A stretch of 44,757 bases of DNA, taken from positions 1-44,757 of the forward strand of contig JAGPDB010000016.1 in the NCBI GenBank assembly GCA_018057765.1, read 5' to 3'. Made by a program: the position numbers and the translations under genes. This document shows positions 32,336-41,484 of the stretch, in pieces (the first letter of the stretch is position 1; every line of letters starts with the position of its first letter). The stretch comes from Acidimicrobiia bacterium. Its GTDB lineage: Bacteria; Actinomycetota; Acidimicrobiia; IMCC26256; JAGPDB01. A model generated the notes under the pieces. That model had not been told where the DNA came from. It worked only from the letters and a program-made list of their open reading frames with translations, and ran no database searches.

Positions 32336-32701
32336 ATGCCCGACCAAGTTCAATTAAGAGGCTTAAAGATACTTGCTCATTGTGGAGCTTATGAAGTTGA
32401 GCGTGTAAAGCTTCAACCTTTTGAAATAGATCTTGACATAGAGTCAGACCAAACTAATGCAGGCCAAAGCGATTCTTTAATTGATGCTATAGATTATGAG
32501 TTAATATGTGAAGCAATACTTTCATTGGCGAACAAAGAAGAATTCTCGTTGCTTGAAAGAATGGCACAAAGAATATTAGACATACTTTTTGAAACTGATA
32601 AAAAAATAGATGGCATCTCGATCACATTAAAAAAAGTTCGTCCACCTCTACAAGCTGATATAACTACTGCTGGTGTATGTATATATCGTTCGCGTAAATA
32701 A
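32336..32701 (+). CDS. folB: Dihydroneopterin aldolase
   Basis: The 121-residue enzyme cleaves dihydroneopterin to hydroxymethyl-dihydropterin in folate synthesis. It shows LRGLKILAHCGAYEVERVKL with the active-site Glu in YEVER, the DAIDYELICEAI stretch, EFSLLERMAQRILDILFE, and the catalytic-lysine region ITLKKVRPPLQADI. The length is standard. It is 5 bases after the fusion gene and convergent with pyk, so this half of the folate run ends here and folK restarts beyond pyk. Confidence 0.9.
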   Translation: MPDQVQLRGLKILAHCGAYEVERVKLQPFEIDLDIESDQTNAGQSDSLIDAIDYELICEAILSLANKEEFSLLERMAQRILDILFETDKKIDGISITLKKVRPPLQADITTAGVCIYRSRK

Positions 32702-32757
32702 AAAGTATTTTCAAAATTTAATAATAGTTTATAGTAAAAATAGTCAGAACTATATCG

Positions 32758-34161
32758 CTATGCGCGCACTATTCTAATCGCGTCAGTTCCACCTGCACGT
32801 TTACCTGGCGAACCGGACGCTACAGCTACTAGATCTCCACTATTTATATAACCTGCAGAAATACTCAGCTTAACTATTTGGTCTACTTCATGTTCTTGAT
32901 CAACTTTATCTTCCATTAATAAGGGGGCAACACCCCAATTTAATGAAAGTCGGCTCAATACACCTTCATGTTTTGAAATCCCAATGATTTTTGTAGAAGG
33001 ACGATAAGCAGCAATTCTTTGTGCTGTGGCGCCAGTTCTTGTAGGACATAATATTGCTGCAACATTTAAATCTTGAGCTGCTTGAACAACAGCGTGTGCA
33101 ACAGCCCATGCAACTGGGTCTTCTCCTAGTACGCAAACATCAGGAACGCGGCGCTTGCGCCATTCTTCAGCACTCATAGCAACCTCAGCCATTGTCTCTA
33201 CAGTCTCTTGAGCGTAAAGTCCTACTGCAGTTTCGCCAGAAAGCATAACGGCATCAGTTCCGTCTAAAACAGCGTTGGCAACGTCACCAACTTCTGCTCT
33301 GGTTGGTACTGGCGATGTAGTCATAGAATCAAGCATCTCTGTTGCAGTGATTACTGGGCGTCCAGCTTGATTACATGCTCGAATAATCTCTTTTTGCAAT
33401 AAAGGAACACGTGCAACTTCCATTTGTATTCCTAAGTCGCCACGAGCAACCATTATGGCATCAGATTCTGCAAGAATTGATGATAATTCCTCAACAGCGC
33501 TTTTAGTTTCAATCTTTGAAATTAAGTGAATATAACAATTCTTTGGTAGACGATCACGAATTTCTTTTACGTCACTTCCTCTTCTCACAAAACTTAATCC
33601 AAGAAAATCAACTTTATGTTTAATTGCAATATCAATAATCTTGTGATCTTTTTCAGAATATGGAGATATTTTATTTTCGCCATTAGGAAGAAAGAATCCT
33701 TTTTTAGATTTTAAAGAACCACCGATTGTAATTTTTATAATAATATCAGTATCTTTAATGTCGACAACTACACCACGTATTTGTCCATCCGCCAAAATTA
33801 TTGGATCATCAATATCCATCATTGTATATAAATCTCGAACAGATGTAGAAATAGTTTCACATGTTCCCAAAACCTGATCATTTTTTATAGTTAAAAGATC
33901 GCCAGCATGTAAAACAACTAAACCGTCTTCAACATCGCCATTTCTCATTTTTGGTCCTGGTAAATCAATCAGAATACCTACAGCTTTACTTAGCTTTTTT
34001 GATACTTCTCTAACTAATTCAATTCTGCCTGGAATCTCTTCAATATCACCATGAGCGCCATTAATGCGGATAACGTCTACACCTGCATGGACAATATTGG
34101 TCAAGGTCTCTATGTTGTCAGTGGCGGGTCCTATTGTTGCAACAATTTTTACTCTTCTCAT
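32758..34161 (-). CDS. pyk: Pyruvate kinase, K+-independent type
   Basis: The enzyme converts phosphoenolpyruvate and ADP to pyruvate and ATP. I start at ATG 34161 (467 aa, MRRVKIVATIGPATDN) because family members begin there; upstream ATGs at 34173 and 34203 exist and no start has a good ribosome site. LISKIETKSAVEEL holds the catalytic Lys, MVARGDLGIQMEVARVPLLQ the metal site, and PVITATEMLDSM follows. The K+ site text DLPGPKMR has Leu67 and Lys71, the pattern of K+-independent kinases. The usual RxNFSHG is RINGAHG here (residues 32-38), losing the Ser that contacts K+ in K+-dependent enzymes. The C-terminal regulatory domain is complete. It is embedded on the opposite strand between folB and folK. 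Confidence 0.93.
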   Translation of the reverse strand: MRRVKIVATIGPATDNIETLTNIVHAGVDVIRINGAHGDIEEIPGRIELVREVSKKLSKAVGILIDLPGPKMRNGDVEDGLVVLHAGDLLTIKNDQVLGTCETISTSVRDLYTMMDIDDPIILADGQIRGVVVDIKDTDIIIKITIGGSLKSKKGFFLPNGENKISPYSEKDHKIIDIAIKHKVDFLGLSFVRRGSDVKEIRDRLPKNCYIHLISKIETKSAVEELSSILAESDAIMVARGDLGIQMEVARVPLLQKEIIRACNQAGRPVITATEMLDSMTTSPVPTRAEVGDVANAVLDGTDAVMLSGETAVGLYAQETVETMAEVAMSAEEWRKRRVPDVCVLGEDPVAWAVAHAVVQAAQDLNVAAILCPTRTGATAQRIAAYRPSTKIIGISKHEGVLSRLSLNWGVAPLLMEDKVDQEHEVDQIVKLSISAGYINSGDLVAVASGSPGKRAGGTDAIRIVRA

Positions 34162-34249
34162 TACTAAAATCATAGGCGAGATAGGCCTTGGCATGTGAAT
34201 CAACTGCTAACTATTAACTAATATTGTTCTTTAGCAATTAAAGGGTGTT

Positions 34250-34810
34250 ATGTCGATTTCAGAAAAGTTTAATATAGCATATTTAGCTCTGGGTGCTAAT
34301 GTCGATAATGCATTTAAAACTAGATTTGAATTTCTGTGTTTTGCTATTAAACAATTAGAAGAAAATGAGGATATCCATGTCCTAAAATGTTCGAAAGTAT
34401 ATGAAACATTGCCAGTTGGATATCTTGATCAAACTAATTTTCTTAATTGTGTTATAGAAATTCAAACAACATTAACAGCCATAGAACTTTTGCGTTTCTG
34501 TAAATTAGACATAGAGTTAAAAAGTGGAAGAACAAAGATTATCGAAAATGGTCCTAGAACCATAGATATAGATATTTTATTTTATAATGATGAAGAAATA
34601 TATACCAATGAACTAGTTATACCCCATCCAAGAATATATGAAAGAGCTTTTGTATTAGTTCCATTGAATGATATAGCAACAAAAAAAGTTGGAAATATTA
34701 TGCAATATGAATTGGTCGATACGATTGAAGGTGTTTCATTGACAAAATATGATTTAGATCAGTATTTACAAGATCTAGTAATAAAAAACCATCAGAAAAG
34801 TAGCACATGA
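34250..34810 (+). CDS. folK: 6-hydroxymethyl-7,8-dihydropterin pyrophosphokinase
   Basis: The 186-residue HPPK activates the pterin for folP. It begins AYLALGANVDN (the family's LGSNxGD variant), then CSKVYETLPVGYLDQTNFLN, GPRTIDIDILFYND (ATP/Mg site) and IPHPRIYERAFVLVPL, all standard. The length is slightly above the usual 160 because of a polar tail. It is divergent from pyk and overlaps panC by 4 bases (ATGA), starting the cofactor operon folK-panC-nadB-nadC-coaX. Confidence 0.95.
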   Translation: MSISEKFNIAYLALGANVDNAFKTRFEFLCFAIKQLEENEDIHVLKCSKVYETLPVGYLDQTNFLNCVIEIQTTLTAIELLRFCKLDIELKSGRTKIIENGPRTIDIDILFYNDEEIYTNELVIPHPRIYERAFVLVPLNDIATKKVGNIMQYELVDTIEGVSLTKYDLDQYLQDLVIKNHQKSST

Positions 34811-35712
34811 TGGAAATAGTGAAAGATCCAGTATCATTAGCTTCTATATTAAATGAAGTTCGATCTACGAATCTTGAAGTTGGTTTTGTACCAACAATGG
34901 GTTATTTGCATCAAGGTCATGGTTCATTAATTGAAGCTGCAAAAAATGACAGTGATTTTTGTGTGGTTTCAATATTTGTTAATCCAACCCAATTTTCCCC
35001 AACTGAAGATTTAGAAATTTATCCTCGTGATATTGTTTCTGACACAAAATATTGTGAATCACTTGGTGTAGATATTCTTTTTCTACCAGAAGAAGAATAT
35101 CTCTATGGTTTAGACAATACTCATACAACGACTGTAAGTGTCCAGGGTCTAAAGAGTAAACTGGATGGTGAATTTAGGCCTACTCACTTCGATGGTGTGA
35201 GTACTATTGTTGCAAAGTTATTAAATATTGTGGGACCGTCTCGTTGTTTTTTAGGAATGAAAGATGCTCAACAAGTTTCGATAATATATCGCATGGTTAG
35301 AGAACTTTTTATGAATAACACAATCGTTCCATGTCCTATAATACGTGAAGCATCGCATTTAGCAATGTCATCGAGAAATTCATATCTATCAAAAGAAGAT
35401 AAAGAAAATGCAAAAGCTATTTACGAAACCTTAGATATTATTGGCAGTGAGATAGAAAACGGAAATCAAGAATATAGCAATCTTATTTCTAATGGGAAAA
35501 TTAAACTACAATCTTCAAATTTAGAAGTACAATATTTAAAAATTATTGATTTTGAAACTATTGATGAGGTATATGAATTAACAACTGGCCAATATGTTTT
35601 AGTAGTTGCTGTTAAATGTGGATCAAAAAGATTAATAGATAATTTTTTTATATATGTAGATGATAATGATGAAATATTTATTGATCGTGGAAAAGTTTGT
35701 GAGACTATATGA
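34807..35712 (+). CDS. panC: Pantoate--beta-alanine ligase (pantothenate synthetase)
   Basis: The 301-residue enzyme joins pantoate and beta-alanine with ATP. It contains VGFVPTMGYLHQGHGSLIEA with the HxGH nucleotidyl-transferase motif, SIFVNPTQFSPTEDLEIYPR, GMKDAQQVSIIYRMV and the KMSKS-equivalent HLAMSSRNSYLSKEDK. The C-terminal part (about residues 185-301) is a little longer and more divergent than usual. ATGA overlaps couple it to folK and nadB. panD, often next to panC in actinobacteria, is not present; coaX at the operon end keeps the coenzyme A theme. Confidence 0.95.
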   Translation: MMEIVKDPVSLASILNEVRSTNLEVGFVPTMGYLHQGHGSLIEAAKNDSDFCVVSIFVNPTQFSPTEDLEIYPRDIVSDTKYCESLGVDILFLPEEEYLYGLDNTHTTTVSVQGLKSKLDGEFRPTHFDGVSTIVAKLLNIVGPSRCFLGMKDAQQVSIIYRMVRELFMNNTIVPCPIIREASHLAMSSRNSYLSKEDKENAKAIYETLDIIGSEIENGNQEYSNLISNGKIKLQSSNLEVQYLKIIDFETIDEVYELTTGQYVLVVAVKCGSKRLIDNFFIYVDDNDEIFIDRGKVCETI

Positions 35713-37364
35713 GTGATGTAGTTGTTATAGGATCAGGTGTTGCTGGAATTAGTTGTGCACTCACACTGTTAGAAAATGGTCATAGTGTAACGATGATTAC
35801 AAAAGCTAGAGCTATTGATAGCGCAACATGGTATGCGCAAGGTGGAGTTGCCTCAGCTATGTTTACCGACGATAGTATTGAATCTCACTTTGAAGATACA
35901 ATTATTGCAGGAGTAGGGCTATGCAATGGTGATGCGGTAAAAACACTTGTTACTGAAGGTGCTAGCGCATTACAAAGATTAATCTCTCGCGGTGCGCAAT
36001 TTGATCGTTTGGACAATGGTAGCTATGCACGAACTAGAGAAGGTGGGCATCATAATCCTCGAATTATCCATGCTGGTGGAGATAAAACAGGCGAGGAAAT
36101 TGAACGAGCTTTGGTGAAAAAAGCGGAGAATATTTCTATTGATCAACTAGAAATCATTGAACACCACATGGCAACAAAAATAATTGTTGAGAATAATGTT
36201 TGTAAGGGAATAGAATTTTGTGATACAGAAGGCGACATTTTTACCAAGTCATGCAATTTTGTTGTTTTAGCAACTGGTGGAGCTGGTCAAATTTTTGCAA
36301 CTACAACTAACCCAGTTTTGGCTACAGCTGATGGGCTAGCCCTAGCACTAGAGGCTGGTGCAATTTGTGCAGACTTAGAGTTTATGCAATTTCATCCAAC
36401 AGCACTCCATGTGCCTTTGATGCCCAGACCGCTGATCTCTGAAGCTGTTAGGGGTGAAGGCGCAATTCTTAGAGATGAAAAAGGGATTGCATTTATGTTT
36501 GGTAGCCATGAACTTGCAGACTTGGCTCCTCGTGATGTTGTTTCAAAGGAAATCGCAAAAATACAAGCTATGAATAATATTGAGTATGTATTTTTAGATG
36601 CAACAATGATCGAGGATTTTGAAAATCGTTTTCCAACAATTTTTGATGCTTGTAAATCAGCCGGTCTTAACCCTTCAATAGATTATTTACCCGTTTCTCC
36701 TGCCGCACATTATTATTGTGGTGGTGTTGTGACAGATCTTGATGGAATTACTTCAATTGATGGACTCTATGCTGCTGGCGAAGTTGCATGTACTGGTATA
36801 CATGGTGCAAATCGTTTGGCTAGTAATTCTTTATTAGAAGGTTTAGTCTTCGGTGAAAGGGTTGCTCAATCAATTATCTCTTCCAAAAAAAATTATACCA
36901 AGTCTGGAATTTTTGCGGAGTTTGTATCTGAAGCTGTGGATAACTTGTCGTGCAAGGACAGACCCTACAAAGTAATTTATCCACATGTGGATAAATTGGG
37001 TTCAGAGCTTCAACCTAATCATGTCACAATCAGTCAAGCACGTAAGTTATTGCAAAAAACAATGACTTTAAATTTCGGCGTTGTTCGATCGCGTGAATCC
37101 ATAGAATTAGCAAGGAAAGAGCTTGAAGTAATCTCCAATAGCATAAATCTAGATGATGATAGTTCAGTATTTTCAAAATACGAATTTGAACATCTTTTGA
37201 TTTTGGCAAATGCAATGATAAAAGCTGGTTTTATTAGAGAAGAATCTAGGGGATGTCATGTACGATCAGATTACACTGAAGAATTAGATGAATTTTTAGG
37301 CCGTGTAATATTTTTTAGTAGAGAAAATGTAAAGTTTATGAAATTTTTAGAAGTGGAAAAATGA
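35709..37364 (+). CDS. nadB: L-aspartate oxidase
   Basis: The 551-residue FAD enzyme oxidises L-aspartate to iminoaspartate for NAD synthesis. It shows the FAD fold VVIGSGVAGISCALTLLENG, STWYAQGGVASAM-like text, REGGHHNPRIIHAGGDKTG, FMQFHPTAL, SEAVRGEGAILRD, AAHYYCGGVVTDLDG and GLYAAGEVACTGIHGANRLA, the fumarate reductase/NadB family pattern. It begins within the panC stop and ends within the nadC start. nadA, its normal partner, is not in the window. Confidence 0.95.
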   Translation: MSDVVVIGSGVAGISCALTLLENGHSVTMITKARAIDSATWYAQGGVASAMFTDDSIESHFEDTIIAGVGLCNGDAVKTLVTEGASALQRLISRGAQFDRLDNGSYARTREGGHHNPRIIHAGGDKTGEEIERALVKKAENISIDQLEIIEHHMATKIIVENNVCKGIEFCDTEGDIFTKSCNFVVLATGGAGQIFATTTNPVLATADGLALALEAGAICADLEFMQFHPTALHVPLMPRPLISEAVRGEGAILRDEKGIAFMFGSHELADLAPRDVVSKEIAKIQAMNNIEYVFLDATMIEDFENRFPTIFDACKSAGLNPSIDYLPVSPAAHYYCGGVVTDLDGITSIDGLYAAGEVACTGIHGANRLASNSLLEGLVFGERVAQSIISSKKNYTKSGIFAEFVSEAVDNLSCKDRPYKVIYPHVDKLGSELQPNHVTISQARKLLQKTMTLNFGVVRSRESIELARKELEVISNSINLDDDSSVFSKYEFEHLLILANAMIKAGFIREESRGCHVRSDYTEELDEFLGRVIFFSRENVKFMKFLEVEK

Positions 37365-38188
37365 TTGATATTATAGAAAATTTAGTTGAGTTGGCGCTTG
37401 CAGAGGATTTCAATGATTTAGGTGACGTTACTTCGCTTGCTTTATTTGATCAAACCAAATCTGGAGAGATAGCAATAGTATCAAGATCAAATGGAGTGTT
37501 GTCTGGTTGTACTTTGGCCAAATTAGTTCTCGAAAAAGTTGATCCTTCAGTAAACATTAAATGGCATATAGATGATGGCCAGCATTGTGTGTCAGGTCAA
37601 AGACTTGCAACTATTGACGGTCCCTTAGCTTCGATATTAAAAGCTGAAAGAACAGTTCTTAATTTTTTGTGTCATCTTAGTGGGGTCGCAACTTATACTA
37701 ATTGTTTTGTTTCTAAGCTTGACTATATTGGCTCAGTAACTAAAATTCGTGATACGAGAAAAACAACTCCAGGATATAGAGCTCTAGAAAAAGCTGCTGT
37801 TGTTCACGGCGGTGGTGTCAATCATCGGATGGGATTATATGATGCATTCCTAGTGAAAGACAATCATCTCGCAGGTTCAACCATAGATTCTGTTGTCGAA
37901 AAATGTAGAGAATATAATAGCGATCTTCCTTTAGAAGTTGAAGTTGATTCACTTGAACAATTAAAAATTGTTGCATTAGCCAAACCTGATCTGATACTTT
38001 TAGATAATTTCACTCCAGAAATGGTTACTGAAGCTCTGGCATTAAAAATAGATATACCCTTTGAAGTTTCTGGTGGTATAAATATCTCTAATATTTCACT
38101 CTACGGAAAAACGAATGTAAAATACATTGCTATAGGTGCATTAACTCACAGTGCACCTATTTTGGATATAGGATTTGATTTAATATGA
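37361..38188 (+). CDS. nadC: Quinolinate phosphoribosyltransferase (nicotinate-nucleotide pyrophosphorylase, carboxylating)
   Basis: The 275-residue enzyme converts quinolinate and PRPP to nicotinate mononucleotide. Key text includes ALAEDFNDLGDVTS, RTVLNFLCHLSGVAT, IRDTRKTTPGYRALEKAAV, HGGGVNHRMGLYDAFLVKDN, LEVEVDSLEQL and FEVSGGINISNI; the Arg, Lys and His residues of the substrate site are all present. It is coupled by ATGA overlaps to nadB and coaX. Confidence 0.96.
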   Translation: MIDIIENLVELALAEDFNDLGDVTSLALFDQTKSGEIAIVSRSNGVLSGCTLAKLVLEKVDPSVNIKWHIDDGQHCVSGQRLATIDGPLASILKAERTVLNFLCHLSGVATYTNCFVSKLDYIGSVTKIRDTRKTTPGYRALEKAAVVHGGGVNHRMGLYDAFLVKDNHLAGSTIDSVVEKCREYNSDLPLEVEVDSLEQLKIVALAKPDLILLDNFTPEMVTEALALKIDIPFEVSGGINISNISLYGKTNVKYIAIGALTHSAPILDIGFDLI

Positions 38189-38925
38189 GACTCGTTTTTG
38201 ATATAGGTAATACAACAATTAGTTATTCGCTCTATGATGACGGCTTGGTTAACCCGAAAAGAATACGAAGCAATGAAATAAAAACCACACAAGATATTAC
38301 TGAATTAGTTATTAGTGCTCTTAAAGAAAGCAATAATGAACTTGATGAGATTGTTGTGTGTGCTGGTGTATCAAGAATTCGAGCGCTTGTTTATGACTAC
38401 GCTTCAGTTAGCACTATTCCTGTGCATTTTGTATACGGTTCAAATTTGTGTGGTGCAAAGATTTCTTATGAAACACCAGAAACTATAGGTCCAGATCGTG
38501 TAGCTAATTCAATTGCAGCACAAGTGATTTATAAAAAAAATGTTATTGTTGTTGATTGTGGAACTGCAATTACAATCGATGCAATAGATGAAAACGGTAT
38601 TTTTGTTGGTGGAGTTATTGCTCCGGGTATTGAAACACAACGTAATTCTTTGACTCAATCAGCTCCTGCATTACCTGAAGTAGAGTTATCAGTCCCTGAT
38701 GATATTTTGGGTTCTAACACTATCGACTGTATTAAAAGTGGAGTGATTTTTGGATCTAGTTCAATGATAGATTCTGTTGTAGGGAAAATTTCGGCAAAAA
38801 ATGGATATAATACTTTTGTCTTAACGGGTGGAAATTCTCACATTTTGAAATCTATTTTAGAAACAGATTTTATTCATGATGATTTTTTTACTTTAAAAGG
38901 TTTAGGCTTGGCTAAAGTTATTTAG
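38185..38925 (+). CDS. coaX: Type III pantothenate kinase
   Basis: The 246-residue ASKHA-fold kinase performs the first step of coenzyme A synthesis. It has the phosphate-1 motif LVFDIGNTTISYSLY, the GPDRVANSIAA motif of type III kinases, the catalytic VVDCGTAITIDAI and GGVIAPGIETQ, and TGGNSHIL near the end. K+-dependence is known in this family. It is the last gene of the folK-coaX operon and overlaps the convergent DUF2505 gene by 8 bases. Confidence 0.94.
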   Translation: MRLVFDIGNTTISYSLYDDGLVNPKRIRSNEIKTTQDITELVISALKESNNELDEIVVCAGVSRIRALVYDYASVSTIPVHFVYGSNLCGAKISYETPETIGPDRVANSIAAQVIYKKNVIVVDCGTAITIDAIDENGIFVGGVIAPGIETQRNSLTQSAPALPEVELSVPDDILGSNTIDCIKSGVIFGSSSMIDSVVGKISAKNGYNTFVLTGGNSHILKSILETDFIHDDFFTLKGLGLAKVI

Positions 38926-39412
38926 ACTTTAAGTATGCATCTAGTGCATCTGCTTCACTAGCAAATCTATTTTCTAGTCCCTCTACTAATCTTTTTTCAA
39001 TAGTTGGTCCAGCCATCATTATTTTTACAAAAATGGAACCTTTTAGTTCTCGAGTGCACGTTCCATCTTCATTATCAGTAAATGTTAATGTAGCCGAACA
39101 ATTGCTTGGAATTTTACCACCCATATAAACGACTTCAATGGTGCCTGTTTTTGTGTCCTTGTCGATCTCGATTGTTTGTACCCAAGTTAGAGGTTTCCCC
39201 ATTAATAAAGCATTGGCAATAGCGTCAAGCTTCCCAGAAAATTGCCATGATGTCTTGCAGCTGATTTTAGTATCCTCACTGGAGTGTTCTTGAAGTTCAG
39301 GAACTAAAACATCTTCGATTGTGTCTAACTGCTCTATGAATTCTTTTGAATAGTTTGTCTCTACTACTTTTTCGAAACTTGCAGGGTATGTGTGTGTATT
39401 AGAAAAGTCCAT
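38918..39412 (-). CDS. DUF2505 family (START-like fold) protein
   Basis: The 164-residue protein matches the actinobacterial DUF2505 pattern: an N-terminal Y-P-A-SFEKV (helix-grip start), SWQFSGKLDAIANALLMGKP, an alternating beta sheet (TGTIEVVYMGG, NCSATLTFTDNEDGT, CTRELKGSIFVKI) and a long C-terminal helix ending FASEADALDAYL. It is soluble, with a likely hydrophobic ligand pocket. Function is unknown. It is probably in one transcript with the upstream polyprenyl synthase gene (18 bases between them), so a role in isoprenoid or lipid handling is conceivable inference. Confidence 0.7.
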   Translation of the reverse strand: MDFSNTHTYPASFEKVVETNYSKEFIEQLDTIEDVLVPELQEHSSEDTKISCKTSWQFSGKLDAIANALLMGKPLTWVQTIEIDKDTKTGTIEVVYMGGKIPSNCSATLTFTDNEDGTCTRELKGSIFVKIMMAGPTIEKRLVEGLENRFASEADALDAYLKSK

Positions 39413-39430
39413 TTATCTATTCTAGCTTTA

Positions 39431-40390
39431 CTATGTAGTGCGTTGTGTCAATCCTTTGAGTAGTTTTAGAAAAGACTGTTTTACTTCCCTGTTTATCTCA
39501 GATCTATTGAGAAAATCGGTTGCTAAATTCACATGTTCTAAAGCTATTTCTTTTGTTGGATCTACATATTTTTTATGTTTAACTATCTTTAAAATATCAT
39601 TCAAATGAATTGGATCTTGGAGCATTTCTCTAATTTCAGAATTATCTTGAAGCGAAAATATTACCGGCAATGTATAGTTTCCTTCATTAATGTCATTACC
39701 TGCAGGTTTTCCTAATATTTTACTTGTTGAAGTCAGATCTAATAAGTCATCAATTATTTGGAACGTCATACCTAAGTGAAAACCAAATTTTTCTAATGCT
39801 TCTATAGTTTGTATGGCCGCACCACTCAATGATGCTCCAATTTTGCATGTGCTTGCAAATAGTGAAGCTGTTTTTCCTTCAATTGCTTTTAAATATTGTT
39901 CTACAGTTCTATTTGTATCAAAAAGATTCTGTTGTTCAATTATTTGTCCAACACATAATTCCATTATTGTTTCTGCAAGTATTTTTGCAATATCTGAACC
40001 GAGTTCTGCACTTAATATTGATGCTTGGCCAAGTAGATAGTCGCCACTTAGTATTGCTGTTGTATTTGAAAATTGAACATTAATACTTTTTAGGTTTCGT
40101 CTTGTCGTCGCGTTGTCAATTACATCATCATGATGAAGAGAACCTGCGTGAACCAATTCAATTGCACATGCACCATTTAAAATTTCTTGACTAACAGGTT
40201 CTAGTCCATTGATTGCATAAGAACAAGCGATTGCTAGAGCAGGTCGTAGTCTTTTTCCTCCTGCCAATAAAGTGTATCGAGATGCACTCTCCATTAATTT
40301 ATGTTCACTATTAACATTTTTTGACAGTACATCTTCAAAACGTTCCAAATCACCTTTAAGTGGTGCAAGTTTTAAATCAGTCGGTTTCAT
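39431..40390 (-). CDS. trans-Polyprenyl diphosphate synthase
   Basis: The 319-residue all-helical enzyme condenses isopentenyl diphosphate units onto an allylic primer. The first aspartate-rich motif lies in LVHAGSLHHDDVIDNATTRR (DDVID), the second in TFQIIDDLLDLTS (DDLLD), with GGKRLRPALAIAC and GNDINEGNYTLPVIF around them. Small residues (Ser-Leu) before the first DDxxD, rather than bulky ones, suggest a long-chain product such as a menaquinone side chain (heptaprenyl to nonaprenyl), but chain length cannot be read with certainty. It lies between a PP2C-like gene upstream and DUF2505 downstream. Confidence 0.93.
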   Translation of the reverse strand: MKPTDLKLAPLKGDLERFEDVLSKNVNSEHKLMESASRYTLLAGGKRLRPALAIACSYAINGLEPVSQEILNGACAIELVHAGSLHHDDVIDNATTRRNLKSINVQFSNTTAILSGDYLLGQASILSAELGSDIAKILAETIMELCVGQIIEQQNLFDTNRTVEQYLKAIEGKTASLFASTCKIGASLSGAAIQTIEALEKFGFHLGMTFQIIDDLLDLTSTSKILGKPAGNDINEGNYTLPVIFSLQDNSEIREMLQDPIHLNDILKIVKHKKYVDPTKEIALEHVNLATDFLNRSEINREVKQSFLKLLKGLTQRTT

Positions 40391-40446
40391 AGCTAATATT
40401 CTAAGTTAAATATTAAATTAGTGTGCAATTGGAAAATCATTTAACT

Positions 40447-41484
40447 TCAATAAAGTGTAACAACTGCGAGGTCAGCACCCGAATGAGCTTGCTCAAAAAG
40501 TTCTATAGGCACTATACCTCTAGGTCTGTTGGCTGCAATATTTCTTGTGGTCTGATCATTCAAAATATCAGTATCAACTTTTACTCCATCGGTACATAAA
40601 ACAACAGCTTCAAATCCGGAAACATGTGGTCCAGTTTGTTCAGTATTTGTAAGGGAGACGAGTTTGAATCCATCTGAAGATAATTCTTCATTTGTATAAC
40701 GTCCAAGCGGTGGTGATACATATGAATCTCGATTAGCAGTTATTTGTTCTTCGCGTGGAATTAACATTGCTTCTGTAATTCTTTTTTTAATAAGACCTAG
40801 TTTTGTATAGTTGTTTTTTCCTGCAAGTATGTCGTAGAGTCCATTAAGAATCGGAAATTCATTTACATTATTTCTCACTAAATCGTTTACAAATTCGTCT
40901 AGTGAATCATTTTTAAAGGCTTCGTCAGCGCCATCCCAAAAGACTCGAACTTCTTCTAATAAAATATTAAATTCTTTTTGAGCCTCGATCGACAGCATCT
41001 GTTTCCCATGTAACATTTCCCACCCATTAGGCTTGAGCACATAAATTTCGCTGTCGCCTGATGCATAAAATTCACCGACTAATTCGAATTGGTCACAGTT
41101 TGGATCTACATAAATATCCCCAATTACAAGCATTGATTGTGGGCTAAAAGTTTTCCAGTCAAAGTTATGAAGTCTATTGTTTACTCGCAATAACGCCTCT
41201 GGAATATTTGCGCTTTGTACTAATCCATTTTTTGTGACAGCAGAGGCAAATGTAGCTAAATCGTAAGGAGCGAGACTACTATCTCGTGGCGTAACTCCAT
41301 CAATTGCTATCAAGCGTCTTAAAGGTATATTTTCAGTGAGTTTTCTTGGTGCATTTGGGATTTTGACTGAGGCTAATTCATCTGCCATAGAAGCTCTGTG
41401 GCCACTTTTTAGATGTGTACTTATAGTATATTCTTCATCCCCAATTTTAAATACTTTTGGATTTATTCTTTTGCTTGTCGGCAT
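40447..41484 (-). CDS. Divergent PP2C-like (PPM-family) phosphatase
   Basis: I did not recognise this 345-residue protein at first; its motif order then fits a divergent PPM phosphatase. SGHRASMADELASV (Asp35) stands for the first motif, LRRLIAIDGV (Asp62-Gly63) for the DG metal motif, FYASGDSEIYVLKPNG (Gly143-Asp144-Ser145) for GDSR-Y, AVVLCTDGVKV (Asp299-Gly300) for the SDG motif, and the C-terminal GADLAVVTLY (Asp338) for the final DDxTVVxV, in which the first Asp is Ala. It is soluble and has an extra helical stretch (about residues 165-245). Metal-binding Asp residues are mostly kept, so activity is possible. It is upstream of, and likely co-transcribed with, the polyprenyl synthase; no Ser/Thr kinase lies in the window. 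Confidence 0.58.
   Translation of the reverse strand: MPTSKRINPKVFKIGDEEYTISTHLKSGHRASMADELASVKIPNAPRKLTENIPLRRLIAIDGVTPRDSSLAPYDLATFASAVTKNGLVQSANIPEALLRVNNRLHNFDWKTFSPQSMLVIGDIYVDPNCDQFELVGEFYASGDSEIYVLKPNGWEMLHGKQMLSIEAQKEFNILLEEVRVFWDGADEAFKNDSLDEFVNDLVRNNVNEFPILNGLYDILAGKNNYTKLGLIKKRITEAMLIPREEQITANRDSYVSPPLGRYTNEELSSDGFKLVSLTNTEQTGPHVSGFEAVVLCTDGVKVDTDILNDQTTRNIAANRPRGIVPIELFEQAHSGADLAVVTLY

Noticed and set aside
31733-32353. Long minus-strand frame (206 codons, Phe/Leu/Ala-rich) opposite the Lys/Ala tail
   Set aside because: It is the antisense of low-complexity Lys/Ala codons, which always yields open hydrophobic frames. It has no ribosome site and lies wholly inside a better-supported gene on the plus strand.
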